A stretch of 64,000 nucleotides of DNA from Tretioscincus oriximinensis (lineage: Eukaryota > Chordata > Lepidosauria > Squamata > Gymnophthalmidae). The position numbers and the translations under genes are program-made. This document shows, one piece after another, positions 45,891 through 57,249 of this stretch. The notes below the pieces were generated by a model. It had not been told where the DNA came from. It searched no databases and was given only the letters and a program-made list of their open reading frames with translations. The stretch's first letter is position 1. Each line of letters starts with the position of its first letter. The stretch covers positions 3,268,612 to 3,332,611 of the forward strand of contig JAJVDF010000018.1 in NCBI GenBank assembly GCA_022410635.1, given 5' to 3'.

Positions 45891-46846
45891 CTAGAAAATC
45901 TCATGTTTACCTGTTTTGATTTCTCATTCCTGCATTATGATCTTATATTATTGTTTNTATGGATTATATGCATACCTGTTTTTGGGGATGAACAATTCCC
46001 CAGTTCATTTGTTAATGAATCTCTATTTGTCCTGCCATATGCGCTTCGTCCATTCTTCTGAACTCCCCATTTTAATCTGCCTTATTCCTGTGTCTCAGTG
46101 CTGTGACTCTTTCTCCCTCACCCCACATACTTCCTTTCATGCTTATGGTGTCTTTGTTTTCTATCCTCATTTGTCTTTCTCTCTAGTCTGTCTGTGGTTC
46201 ATTCCCAAGGCCAGATTCATGAAAGGGATAAAAGGACATTTTCCGTTTCTAGAATGTTAATGACAGAGTGTCCACATTCCTAGCAAGTATCTCTCTTTGC
46301 TTGTTCTGAGAAACAGTGCTGGTAATGACTGATGTCCTGTGTTTATTGGTCACAGGCACATGAAAACAATAGGCTGACTAACAGTTAAAGCATGACATTT
46401 TTAGTAAAGATGATCATTTTATAATTGACAAGAAAATAATTTGTTAGCAGCATGAAAGAGAGAATTATATCTTCAGACTGTCCAGTCAAAAATATAAAGC
46501 ATCTATATAAAGCATATATCTGTCCTAACTAGCAGTTAGGTCTGCAGTTCTGGTTGCCTACGAGCATAGTAGGACTCAACAGCAAAAGACATATTGTGTC
46601 ACAAGCCAACCGTTGTTCAGATGCTGGCAACACATCAGATCAAAGCGTGATTAGTTGTATGTAGGAAGATCAATGGTGAAATACAGTTTGATGCTCAACT
46701 CTTCCAGTGTACTCAAGCACAGCTGCTGGTGGGTTAAATGTTCCTTTGCTTCTGTAGTGGGTTTAAAATCCTTGAATACATCATATGATCTTGTGGTTGG
46801 AGTTAACTAACCTATGACTTGCTAATGGACTTCCCATCAGCCTCCA
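45891..46846. other. intronic sequence, nothing recognised
   Basis: No gene or element. The frame at 45,916-46,260 contains an N and shows no domain. Confidence 0.45.
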
Positions 46847-48696
46847 GCCAATGTAGGAAATTATAGGGAGCTATGTTTCTATAATGCTTGTAGAGTTGTC
46901 TGTCCTGCATGATATTCTTATCACCTTGTTGGCAGAATCCAGTTATGTCACTGTTTTTTTCCAGTTAACAGAGTTTTATTCTTTAGCATATTTGTGGATT
47001 TCTTTTATATCCCTGAGCCTTATGTTGTTCTATAATTAATATGAATATATATATTAAATTCTTTTTAAATTGCACTGATCTTTATAGTTTGTGGGTGGTA
47101 TGTTGCAACTAAATAATCAAACATTAATCTATATGCCCCAGACATATTTGTTAGATTTAATTGTTAGCTTTTTTCTTATTACTAAGAGCCAGTTTGGTGT
47201 AGTGGTTATAGTGTGGGATTCTTATCTGGTAGCCTCCCGGTTCGATTTCCCACTCCTCCATGAAAGCCAGCTNGGTGACCTTGGGCCAGTCACAGTTCTT
47301 TGAACTCTCTCAGCCCCACCTACTCTACGGGGTGTCTGTTGTGGAGAAAGCAACAAAAGCTATGTGCGCCACCCTATGGTTGGCCGCCCTGAGACCTTCA
47401 GGTATAGGGCAGGATATAAATACAAATAAATAAATAAATAAATTATTACTACTTCTACAGCAACAGCAATAATGATAATTAGTCAAAATTTGGCATAGTT
47501 GTGCTTGTAGCTGAAGTAATCTTAACTCTGCATTTATTAGAAATTATCAATAGATTGTAACATTCAGGCCTATTTTTCAAATGATTACAAGTAAATTTAC
47601 AGACAAAAATATAATAACTGGTGGACATATGGAAAAAATGCAGGAAGTGTATTTTTTACAAAGTGTTTCTGAGCTTTGCTGAAGTGTTCGTGTGTATATG
47701 TGTGTTATCAGCATGGCAAAATCATAATATTCCATCAATAACCATTTTGAAGGACAGTGGAATAATATTTAAACAAAGGAAGTTCAGAAAAGAGATGACC
47801 TGATCAAAGAATTAGTAGGATACATACAAACAAACAAACAAACTGTACATATTGTACCATTTGTACATACTGTACATACAGTGTGTACATACTGTACATT
47901 CATACATACGAAGTTAAAAAAGTAGAGATAAATAAATTCATCTACTCAGGCTTTCAGGGATCATAGTTATATCTAGCAACACAGAGAGGAGGAATTATGA
48001 TATTAGAAGAAGCAAATAGTTGCAATAAATTTAAATTTCTATTCCCATGCTTTCTTATGTTGGAATATATGCGTGAGAAAAAATAAGAGTACAGTGACTG
48101 TTGAGAAGTTACTGCAGACTTGCTTACTACTTCTGGTAGTAACTTTGAGTTCCTGTGGTTCTGGTCCTCAGAGGCTACCTAAGGCTTCAATGCTTCAAGG
48201 GTACACGTTGTGCTCTTCTTAGTAGTTGTTGACATAAGCTAATTAATTCCATCTTTTTCTCTTTCCCACAAGAAATGCTTGGACCTGACCTCAGAGTAGT
48301 TTATTTTCTATGACTAGAACTGAGTTAAATATGGTGCCCCATGATCTTGTGTCATGAGATTCAGAAGTCTGTAAATATACTGTGGTAACAAATACATGAA
48401 GTAAACTCTTCACTGAAGAGTAGACTAAACAATTGTTTGTTCAAGTCTGTACTTCAACAAATGTTCATCAGTTTTTCCTTTTCACTAAAATTACTTCTAG
48501 AGACAAATTATTTTCTCTATTACACAATGCTGGGACCAGGGGGGAGGGCATTGCTTGGAGCTGACGGACAGGGGAATAGGGGTCTCTGTTGGAATTCTCC
48601 ACCTGGGACACATATTAGAATTGAAATATATTATTATATATCATTTATAACTGGAACTAGCTACCAAAGAGAGGCCTCTGGGTAATTAATTTTCAA
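46847..48696 (+). repeat. 1.85-kb direct duplication, copy 1
   Basis: Bases from gccaatgtaggaaattatag to gggtaattaattttcaa recur at a fixed offset of 1,851 in copy 2. I saw no substitution between the copies, only one extra N in copy 2. Copy 1 ends at a single N at 48,697. An N at 47,273 is mirrored by one at 49,124. Contains one SINE and ACAAA/TGTACA simple repeats (47,824-47,910). The 60-82 codon frames are non-coding. Confidence 0.95.
47185..47442 (+). mobile_element. tRNA-derived SINE with L2-like tail and 9-bp TSD
   Basis: Flanked by perfect ttattacta at 47,176-47,184 and 47,443-47,451. The head agagccagtttggtgtagtg holds the A-box region and cccggttcgatttccc a good B box for RNA polymerase III. 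The body is agccagctnggtgaccttgg and ctctcagccccacctactct. The tail ccctgagaccttcaggtata and TAAA repeats match the L2 3' end at 2,812. It is sense to EPHB1 and relatively young. Confidence 0.92.
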
Positions 48697-48697
48697 N

Positions 48698-50547
48698 GCC
48701 AATGTAGGAAATTATAGGGAGCTATGTTTCTATAATGCTTGTAGAGTTGTCTGTCCTGCATGATATTCTTATCACCTTGTTGGCAGAATCCAGTTATGTC
48801 ACTGTTTTTTTCCAGTTAACAGAGTTTTATTCTTTAGCATATTTGTGGATTTCTTTTATATCCCTGAGCCTTATGTTGTTCTATAATTAATATGAATATA
48901 TATATTAAATTCTTTTTAAATTGCACTGATCTTTATAGTTTGTGGGTGGTATGTTGCAACTAAATAATCAAACATTAATCTATATGCCCCAGACATATTT
49001 GTTAGATTTAATTGTTAGCTTTTTTCTTATTACTAAGAGCCAGTTTGGTGTAGTGGTTATAGTGTGGGATTCTTATCTGGTAGCCTCCCGGTTCGATTTC
49101 CCACTCCTCCATGAAAGCCAGCTNGGTGACCTTGGGCCAGTCACAGTTCTTTGAACTCTCTCAGCCCCACCTACTCNACGGGGTGTCTGTTGTGGAGAAA
49201 GCAACAAAAGCTATGTGCGCCACCCTATGGTTGGCCGCCCTGAGACCTTCAGGTATAGGGCAGGATATAAATACAAATAAATAAATAAATAAATTATTAC
49301 TACTTCTACAGCAACAGCAATAATGATAATTAGTCAAAATTTGGCATAGTTGTGCTTGTAGCTGAAGTAATCTTAACTCTGCATTTATTAGAAATTATCA
49401 ATAGATTGTAACATTCAGGCCTATTTTTCAAATGATTACAAGTAAATTTACAGACAAAAATATAATAACTGGTGGACATATGGAAAAAATGCAGGAAGTG
49501 TATTTTTTACAAAGTGTTTCTGAGCTTTGCTGAAGTGTTCGTGTGTATATGTGTGTTATCAGCATGGCAAAATCATAATATTCCATCAATAACCATTTTG
49601 AAGGACAGTGGAATAATATTTAAACAAAGGAAGTTCAGAAAAGAGATGACCTGATCAAAGAATTAGTAGGATACATACAAACAAACAAACAAACTGTACA
49701 TATTGTACCATTTGTACATACTGTACATACAGTGTGTACATACTGTACATTCATACATACGAAGTTAAAAAAGTAGAGATAAATAAATTCATCTACTCAG
49801 GCTTTCAGGGATCATAGTTATATCTAGCAACACAGAGAGGAGGAATTATGATATTAGAAGAAGCAAATAGTTGCAATAAATTTAAATTTCTATTCCCATG
49901 CTTTCTTATGTTGGAATATATGCGTGAGAAAAAATAAGAGTACAGTGACTGTTGAGAAGTTACTGCAGACTTGCTTACTACTTCTGGTAGTAACTTTGAG
50001 TTCCTGTGGTTCTGGTCCTCAGAGGCTACCTAAGGCTTCAATGCTTCAAGGGTACACGTTGTGCTCTTCTTAGTAGTTGTTGACATAAGCTAATTAATTC
50101 CATCTTTTTCTCTTTCCCACAAGAAATGCTTGGACCTGACCTCAGAGTAGTTTATTTTCTATGACTAGAACTGAGTTAAATATGGTGCCCCATGATCTTG
50201 TGTCATGAGATTCAGAAGTCTGTAAATATACTGTGGTAACAAATACATGAAGTAAACTCTTCACTGAAGAGTAGACTAAACAATTGTTTGTTCAAGTCTG
50301 TACTTCAACAAATGTTCATCAGTTTTTCCTTTTCACTAAAATTACTTCTAGAGACAAATTATTTTCTCTATTACACAATGCTGGGACCAGGGGGGAGGGC
50401 ATTGCTTGGAGCTGACGGACAGGGGAATAGGGGTCTCTGTTGGAATTCTCCACCTGGGACACATATTAGAATTGAAATATATTATTATATATCATTTATA
50501 ACTGGAACTAGCTACCAAAGAGAGGCCTCTGGGTAATTAATTTTCAA
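48698..50547 (+). repeat. 1.85-kb direct duplication, copy 2
   Basis: Same content as copy 1 at +1,851. Its right end continues into unique sequence (aaaatttccttggtcaaact), whereas copy 1 stops at the N. This pattern fits two contigs with overlapping ends joined without merging. Confidence 0.95.
49036..49293 (+). mobile_element. SINE, second copy inside the duplication
   Basis: Identical to 47,185-47,442 apart from an N at 49,177, including both TSDs. It should not be counted as an independent insertion. Confidence 0.9.
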
Positions 50548-50548
50548 A

Positions 50549-51310
50549 ATTTCCTTGGTCAAACTGACCTCTGCCTTACCCCTGGACCTCTGCTAATCTC
50601 TTTTCCTCTCCCTGGGGGCACCTGTGAAAGGTAGCTCCTGATTCCATGTCCTGTCTAACAAAGGACCCCTTAATCCCATCAGTAACTGGGAAGTCAACTG
50701 TTTGCTTCTGGCCAAGGCAAACTTGACTCTCAATGGGAATCTCTCTGTGGAAAAACGCCTACAGCATAACCCTATTGTCACATAGGGAAGTCACTATTTG
50801 CTTTCTTCTCCTTTTCTGTATACACTAGGTATCACCTCTTTGTTTGATACCAATCAAGGGTCATCAGAGACTGGACCCTTGGTATGAATCATCTTCCTGT
50901 CAGGTTTGATTGACAGGGGATCTCAATGATAGCTAAAGTTCCAGTAATTAGGCACACAACACACACAGACATCTCTTCTCCTATTGGATACTGTACCCAG
51001 GCTGCATCCCCTTGGGAGGGGGCATAACGTGTCATGTACTACGTCATTTGCCCACGTTGGGGACCCTCCGCCGTTTTCACCCCGTCATCAATTTCATACA
51101 CNCTTTCTGATTCTGTTGTCAATAAAAGTGGAGACTTTTCACCCATNAGGAGGCTTCCATCTACCCGTGGACCTCCTACGTTCTCCTGTTGCCCTGACGC
51201 GTCGTCTGTGTGCCTGTTATTTCGTGGCAAGTGATANGGACCCCAGGGCAAGCTACCTCACGTCACCACTCCGGTCACACTTAGTGAGTAAGCCGAATCT
51301 CATTAGGTCT
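50549..51310 (+). mobile_element. possible solo LTR or LTR fragment of an endogenous retroelement
   Basis: A segment unlike its surroundings, with more CpG (tttgcccacgttggggaccc, cctgacgcgtcgtctgtgtg) and an AATAAA polyadenylation signal in tgttgtcaataaaagtggag at about 51,117-51,136. A short pyrimidine-rich and then CG-containing stretch follows, as in the R-U5 part of a long terminal repeat. No coding region, primer-binding site or second LTR could be defined, and limits are guesses. Several N bases reduce certainty. Confidence 0.35.
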
Positions 51311-51319
51311 CTGTGTGTG

Positions 51320-51626
51320 TATTTTCATCCAAAGGGTCATTGCCTTTGNAATTTACTTCTAGAAGAGGTGGTGGTAGCTAACATCCTGGATAGCTTTAAG
51401 GGAGGATTAGACAAGTTCATGAACACTAAGGGTATAAATAGCTACTAGATGCTGCCTCTGAGATGGAGCAGCTGACAGTATTCTTGAAATACCATTTGCA
51501 GGTTGTTGAGAACAGGTGCATATTTTGCCTTCTTCTGTTCCAGACTTCCCAGGTGAAATTGTGAGGGACAGAATGCTGGACTAGATGAATTCCGGACCCA
51601 TTCAGCAGGGCTCCTCTTATGTTCAA
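51320..51626 (+). mobile_element. CR1/L3-type LINE 3' end
   Basis: It encodes LLLEEVVVANILDSFKGGLD and KFMNTKGINSY before a stop, the same frame end as at 19,832-19,915. The 3' untranslated region follows with acagaatgctggactagatg, ending ggctcctcttatgttcaaatg. One N lies near 51,349. Confidence 0.88.
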
Positions 51627-52194
51627 ATGTAAACTGTGGGTCTTAACTGCAGATTTCTTCTCAATTTTTCTTCCAGTTCTCTAGATTTGAATCTTCAGGA
51701 GCATTTCATTTTGTCAGACTGTCACTTTGGTGGCCAGATGTTTCTGCATCNTAGAAACAACAGGTTATGTGTGTGTCTTTGGGAGAGGGCTCATGCCATT
51801 AATCAGATAGAGGCTCATACCTTAGTTTATTGACCTGACAAATGGAGATTAGGAATGCCAGTTCTGTAGCAAGCTATTACCATGCAACTATATAATTATC
51901 ATACACAATGAATATGAATTAACTCTACATAAATCTATGCTTTATGATTAAGATGAATAAAATTTCATCCATTTTCTGTTGGGAATATATATAAAATATA
52001 TTCCTAATTGAAGGTGGTGCCATACACCTTGAAAGGAAAACAAATATTTTCTGGTAGTATTCCACAAGGGATGCAGTTTTACGTTCAGAGAGATAGAATT
52101 CCTTAATGTCTTGGTCTGAACCTCAGCCTTTGTGCTGGTGACCCATTTCTCTATAAGTAGCTGGGAAACAACCTGATTTCTTAGTCCATCCTTC

Positions 52195-52231
<37 letters not shown>

Positions 52232-53760
52232 ATTGCACCCTTTCCATGATTCACATCTTTACTTTTCTTCTTTCCTCTTTTGGCTGTCTGAATGGTGCAC
52301 AGCCTACCACAGTCTTGCCCCCACTGCTGCACTGTGATCTTTAGATAGACATTATACATTATTTGCCAACAGGATGGCTTGGGTGCAAAGAGGAGCTTAA
52401 GAAGACACCATCTGCCCCTGTCTTTCAAGCAGATTCTCTGCCCTTTCTCTCTTGTTTTTTTTTTTNTGTGTGTGAACATCCATACAGAGAAGCAATTGCT
52501 AATTAGAGCGAGAAAAAGAGGGTGCAGAGAACAGAAAGACGGGATCTGGGAGCAATTCGGCTTTCATGCAAATCAATCAGTCTTTAAAGGCAGGAGGGAG
52601 AATAACAGGGAGCAGGCTTTTCTTTCAAAGGAGTGGGAGTGGGTTATTTTGACAAAACAAGTGACAAAGTTCTTTCGAATGTGGAGAGATGGCTTTTTAA
52701 AAAAATCTTTTTACCATTAAAAAGGGTAAAGGCATAAAAGAAAAAGCAAGAAAGAATGTTTCTTATAAACTCCCACTGTTAAAACTTGTTCAATAGATCC
52801 ATTCTGCAATTGTTTCTATTAAAAAGACTGTAAAGTGTATCATTTCCACGAATACGTTTTTGTGTACATGTTATATGTGTATATCTTTCTGCTCTGCCTT
52901 TCAGAAAAGTCTGCCCCAAACTAGTTGTGAAGCTGAATGCTAAAAACTTTTCCTAGGGTTATTTTTCCATATTTAAGACCTTTTATTCTGCTGAAAACAG
53001 GCTGAAATTCAAACAAGAGCATACTGTGAGATATTTACAAACTATTCTTTTGTAACGCTACTTATTCACTGCATTTAGTTTGTCAGGCAAAGCTATCCAT
53101 CATTTTATTATATAGTATTTCTCCAAAGTGTTCAATTATTTGCCCTTCTCCAAGTGCCCTCCTTTTATAGTCCTGAGATATAGATTATGTTTAGGACTTT
53201 TCTGCATTCACCTGGTGCAGATTTGAAACAAGTAATCTGGAACAACACAATCGTTTCAACAGATGAAACAAGTTGCTCTGGGATGCAATAATAGCATCCA
53301 CATGGTGATGGCATGTTCCATCCCAGCCTCATGAAACATATGTGAGCTTTAGTGTTAATCTGCACAAGGCCTGAAAGGGGACCCATTTCAGCAGTCAAAT
53401 ATAAGAGATATGATGAAATAGGCACCTATGTTACTGGAACACAGGTTGAGCTGATATGCCAGTAGACTTCAATTTTGAAGTCCATGGTGATCTAGACCAA
53501 GGGCCTCTCAATCAGGATTGGGTTCCATCCTGTGCAAACAGATTGTACTAATAGTGGTCAGGGTCACTTCATAATTTATATGAAAANGGGAAATGTTTGG
53601 TGCACATGTTGGTAAATAATTAGATGTGAAGAAAGGCCCTTCAAAGTAGTTGTTGGGTCAGGGTCACTGAGTAGATTACACTTGGCAGCAGTACAGGGTT
53701 GTGTCCAATAATGTTTGCGCTTTTATGGGAATTAGTTTGCCTTTTCTTTTTCAGAAGCAA
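51627..53760. other. intronic sequence, only simple repeats recognised
   Basis: Apart from the poly-C run at 52,196 and a T run near 52,455, no element was recognised. The minus-strand frames near 51,948-52,479 read through poly-G and are not genes. Confidence 0.45.
52196..52231. repeat. uninterrupted poly-C run of 36
   Basis: Thirty-six C in a row directly after ccatccttct. Such a tract can form G-quadruplex on the minus strand or i-motif on the plus strand, but its length is also prone to sequencing error. Confidence 0.9.
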
Positions 53761-53913
53761 ACATGGGCTGCATTCACGCATCACTTATTCTGCTATATTC
53801 CACAATAAAGCATGGATATTCTGAAATAAACCAGTCCGCACAAACCTTTATTGTGGAATATTGTGGAATATTCTACTATGGTAGTGAAAGTGATTTGTGG
53901 ATACAGCCCATGT
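53761..53913. mobile_element. 153-bp inverted-repeat MITE
   Basis: The left end acatgggctgcattcacgca and the reverse complement of the right end, acatgggctgtatccacaaa, match over about 26 bp with a few mismatches. The inside holds nested inverted words: attccacaataaagcatgga and cctttattgtggaatattgt. Similar in its ends to 14,380-14,759 and in its centre to 28,226. Confidence 0.7.
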
Positions 53914-54931
53914 CCAAATTGCCTAGATTTCCTGGGAACAGTTGTGATAATTGACAGGGCATTTTTTTCTTTAATAGAAACATCTTCCTATATTTTCTAC
54001 CATTAAGAATAATATGCAAGTATCTTAAATTCTCTTGTTGCTTTCTATTCTCTTGATATTCAGAGGGTTACATGTCTGTCTACTTTTGCTACTGGTTGAA
54101 CATTTATGATGCTATTTCTGGTTCTATCTGAAATGTCAGAGAGATTTTGGTGGTCCTTAAGGATAGTCTTGAAGCACCAGGCTTTCACAACAGAAGTGAG
54201 NATTATGCGATTTTTTTGTTAAATGATTCCTTAATGAATGTATCCATTAGCACTCATAATAATTTCATGAGAAAAATGGCCAGGAAAACTAGTCACCGTT
54301 TTTACTAATGAGCACAAAGAATTTTAATAGAGGTGTTAATTGGATATTATTAGCCCAAATGTTACACCAGTGATTTGCAATCCTTTTCCCTCTTGTGCCT
54401 GGAATTTGATTGCATATACCTTGACAGATTTAGTTCATGGAACCTTACTTGTTCACCTGCTCAAATTTAACAATTTACTCTTTAAATTTCACAGTGGAAT
54501 CAAAACAAGTAAAAAAATATTAGAACCAACTAAAATATTTTGTGCCACTATATTTATAAGACTATGACACAATGCCCCGAAGGGGCAAATTATTTTGAGA
54601 AGACAATTTCAAATCTCCCTTTTATATTTTGGACTTGAAATATTCTAAATTCTGTGAGCATCAAAAATTCCAACTAGATTTGCTTCTAGACATGACAGTT
54701 TGAGTGAAGACCAATGTGAGCCCACTGATCTGAACCAGTTGGTCTGGATCTAGCAATCGGTCCCTAACGTAAACTGGATTGCACTTGTGGTAAAACAAGA
54801 TAATCTGCATTGAAATGCCTGTTTCAGTCTAGCCCTTAAAAGTTTTGTGAGCTTTGGAGCCTTTATTAAAGCCTAGACCACTGGAAATGAAAATGACTAG
54901 TTTTCCAAGTCACTTGGGAAACATTATGGAA
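53914..54931. other. intronic sequence, nothing recognised
   Basis: AT-rich, no element identified. Confidence 0.45.
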
Positions 54932-55296
54932 GTATAACTCAGGGTGGATTTGATTTAAATCTAACTGATTTAAATCACGATTTAAATCACGATTTAAATC
55001 ACTAGTCAGTAAGGCTTGATTTAAATCAAAGTTTCTACCTAAACTAGTTCTTGCTTTTTTAACATGCAAGTAGATGAAGATTTTTAGAATCACTTTTTAT
55101 ATTACTTTTTTCTCCCCAGTTTAATGGGTTAATCATTCATATTTGGACACCACTGTTCTGTTGTACTTAGGAAGGAGAAAAATAATCCTGACCTTAATAA
55201 CAATTTAAATAGATTTATTCAACTGAAACAATAACAACATTACAGCATAAGTTATTTGCTTAAACAAACATCCATGTTTGTTAACTAATTTGGCTA

Positions 55297-55298
<2 letters not shown>

Positions 55299-55356
<58 letters not shown>
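55299..55356. repeat. (AT)n microsatellite inside the hAT element
   Basis: About 29 AT units without interruption, at the point where the transposase frame is cut off. Confidence 0.95.
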
Positions 55357-55359
<3 letters not shown>

Positions 55360-55366
55360 AAGAAAC

Positions 55367-55453
55367 TTAGACTGTCAGCCCAGCCTTACCGATAGGCGAA
55401 GGAGCTTCATTAAAATATTCCCAAACTGGGTCTCTTTTACGGCCTGCTGCCAT
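55367..55453 (-). pseudogene. N-terminal fragment of a hAT BED-finger transposase
   Basis: On the minus strand the ATG at 55,453-55,451 starts MAAGRKRDPVWEYFNEAPSP, followed by IGKAGLTV and a stop, 28 codons. The opening G-R-K-R-D-P-V-W-x-Y-F is characteristic of the start of BED zinc fingers in hAT transposases and their domesticated relatives. The cysteines and histidines that should follow are missing because the rest has been lost into the AT microsatellite side. A GT (ggtaagg) within the fragment could have been a splice donor. A longer minus frame at 55,642-55,899 upstream has no recognised domain. Confidence 0.6.
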
Positions 55454-56098
55454 TATAAGGAAAGAATGTAATAAACCTCAGATCGTACACACAAACAGAT
55501 CCAGACTTGTCTGTCTGTGGCTATGCTGCAGTATTGTGCTCAAAGNTTCACTTTCATTTTCTTGTCTGCTTGCCCTTCCTNCTCCTCACACTTAGATTCA
55601 CATTCTTCTTGTGTTGTGCAGATCTATTCCACTCCAAACAATCAGAAACATATTGTNTAACTTCTTGGACTTGGCACTGANNGGGTTGATTCTGTATTCA
55701 TAGGTTTGTAGAACAATAGGATTAAGGTCTTTTTCTCAACTCTGTTCATGTTGTAACATTTTTGCTGTGAAGAAGAGGCTGGGACCTCTGCGGAGTCAAA
55801 TTCAGTTTTGAGAACTGCGTAAGTAAAGCAAGCGTCTGTGATAATATAGGAGAGAAACTGCCCACTAATCCTACAGAAACCTCTGGAAGAACGTGGCATT
55901 GTGAATGTTACACATATACAGCCTTTATTCTTCTGAGTTAAACAACTCAGCTTTATCTCATGATGGAAGAACCTTTGGATGGTAAAATATTTTCCTCAAA
56001 AAGCAGTTTATTGAAAAAACCCCGATTTAAATAAAAAAAATCCGATTTTTTGGGTTTTTAAAAAAAAAACATTGATTTTTATCCACCCTGGTATAACT

Positions 56099-56742
56099 TG
56101 TGTTTGCTTCCTCAATCCCATTACAATAGACCTTCTGATCTGGATCAGGGCAAATATAATGTAATGAAATAGTGATCTTGTATTAAGAATTTTCTAGAGG
56201 TTTGGACTGGACTTTGCAGTGATTTCTTGCATTCATTCCTTTANAAGCTAGGGGGGAAAAGGAGGCCTCTGTCACTGTCTGCTTATGATGTGGATTTTTT
56301 TNAAAATCTTCCAGTTTTTGCAATCTCCTCAGGTAAAAAAAAAGTACTTTGAAAATAGCTTAAGCTACAACCAAGACTGGGTTTGGCAGATCGCATTTTG
56401 TTAAACAGACATATCTATGCTGCAGTCCCAACAAGGTAAACTGTATAAAAAATGAAAAGGCATGTAGTTGTGAGTTGCAGTGTCACGGTACATATTCCAT
56501 TTTATTTACTATTTAAAAAGTTCTATTACAAAGCACACATAGGGAGTTGACCTTGACAGTTACAGATCCTATACTGGGACCATTTTGATGCAGCTTATGT
56601 TAATTTGACAGCCACATCATAGGAATGCTGATATGAGCTATTGACCTGTTCCACTGATGCANATGTCACTGTGGTTTCTGCTCGCCATCGCTCCCCCAAC
56701 CTTCCACCCACGCAATATGTCTATGGGATCTAACATCATCAG
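56099..56742. other. intronic sequence, nothing recognised
   Basis: AT-rich with a few N bases. No element identified. Confidence 0.4.
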
Positions 56743-56929
56743 GGAAAGTGGAAGAAAAGTGGTGTTAAATACCGTAAAAGCCGGTGGGGAATGCAGGAGC
56801 AAGTCCACAGGCTTCTGCTGCTTCTAATGTGGTGTTAGAAGCTGAAGAAGTCACCAGGAAATGCAGGGACTTGCTTCTGCAATCCCCACCAGCTTCTGTG
56901 GGGGTCTAACACCACTTTTCTTCCCTTTC
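56743..56929. repeat. fold-back inverted repeat
   Basis: The left arm (ggaaagtggaagaaaagtgg, tgtta, ggtggggaatgcaggagcaa) and right arm (ggacttgcttctgcaatccc, cacc, taacaccacttttcttccct) are inverted copies over about 64 bp with a few differences, around a loop of about 60 bp. A further ggtgttagaagc repeat lies in the loop and just beyond. Probably a small transposon or a local inverted duplication. Confidence 0.65.
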
Positions 56930-57249
56930 TGCATGATGGAAAGGGGAGGAAAAATGGTGTTAGAAGCCTATGTAGGTCTGTTTTCCTGTTCACTCATTTC
57001 ACCTCCCACCTTACCTATCTTTTGCCCAGTACCACTGATACACCTTGAGGCTGCCTGGTCTTGGCCCAGGCCAGGCTGGCTGCTGGCAAAAGCAGCAGGA
57101 CTGTAGCTCCTGGATCTCACCACCGCCTCTGCCACCATATCACCCAGCTGGTCTGAACTTTGGGCATAAGTGCAGCTTCAGGATGGTGGGATAAGGCCTC
57201 CCTAACGTCACAGTTGTACCTGCGCCAAAGACTTGGACTAGCATACACC
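56930..57249. other. GC-richer segment, nothing recognised
   Basis: Contains ggcccaggccaggctggctg and caccaccgcctctgccacc. No domain or repeat family was identified. Confidence 0.35.

Larger units (their letters stand above)
54940..56090 (-). mobile_element. hAT transposon, internally deleted, with perfect 8-bp TSD
   Basis: The ends are CAGGGTGGAT and ATCCACCCTG, exact inverted repeats. Both flanks read gtataact (54,932-54,939 and 56,091-56,098), the 8-bp duplication expected of hAT transposases. Sub-terminal repeats of gatttaaatc occur at the left end, with related cgatttaaat and ccgatttttt words at the right. An (AT)n microsatellite occupies about 55,299-55,356. A minus-strand transposase start is at 55,367-55,453. 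At 1,151 bp it is too short for a full transposase gene. Confidence 0.92.

Noticed and set aside
47185..47260. tRNA-like A and B boxes, possible tRNA gene
   Set aside because: The head is continuous with a SINE body and tail and flanked by a TSD, so it is a retroposon.
47091..50536. Repeated open frames of 60-82 codons, each present twice
   Set aside because: They lie in SINE and intron sequence; the doubling is caused by the 1,851-bp duplication.
51948..52479. Minus-strand frames with long glycine runs
   Set aside because: The glycines come from the poly-C tract; no other protein feature is present.
52196..55356. Poly-C run and AT run considered as functional structured elements
   Set aside because: Both are simple repeats; structure-forming potential alone does not show function.
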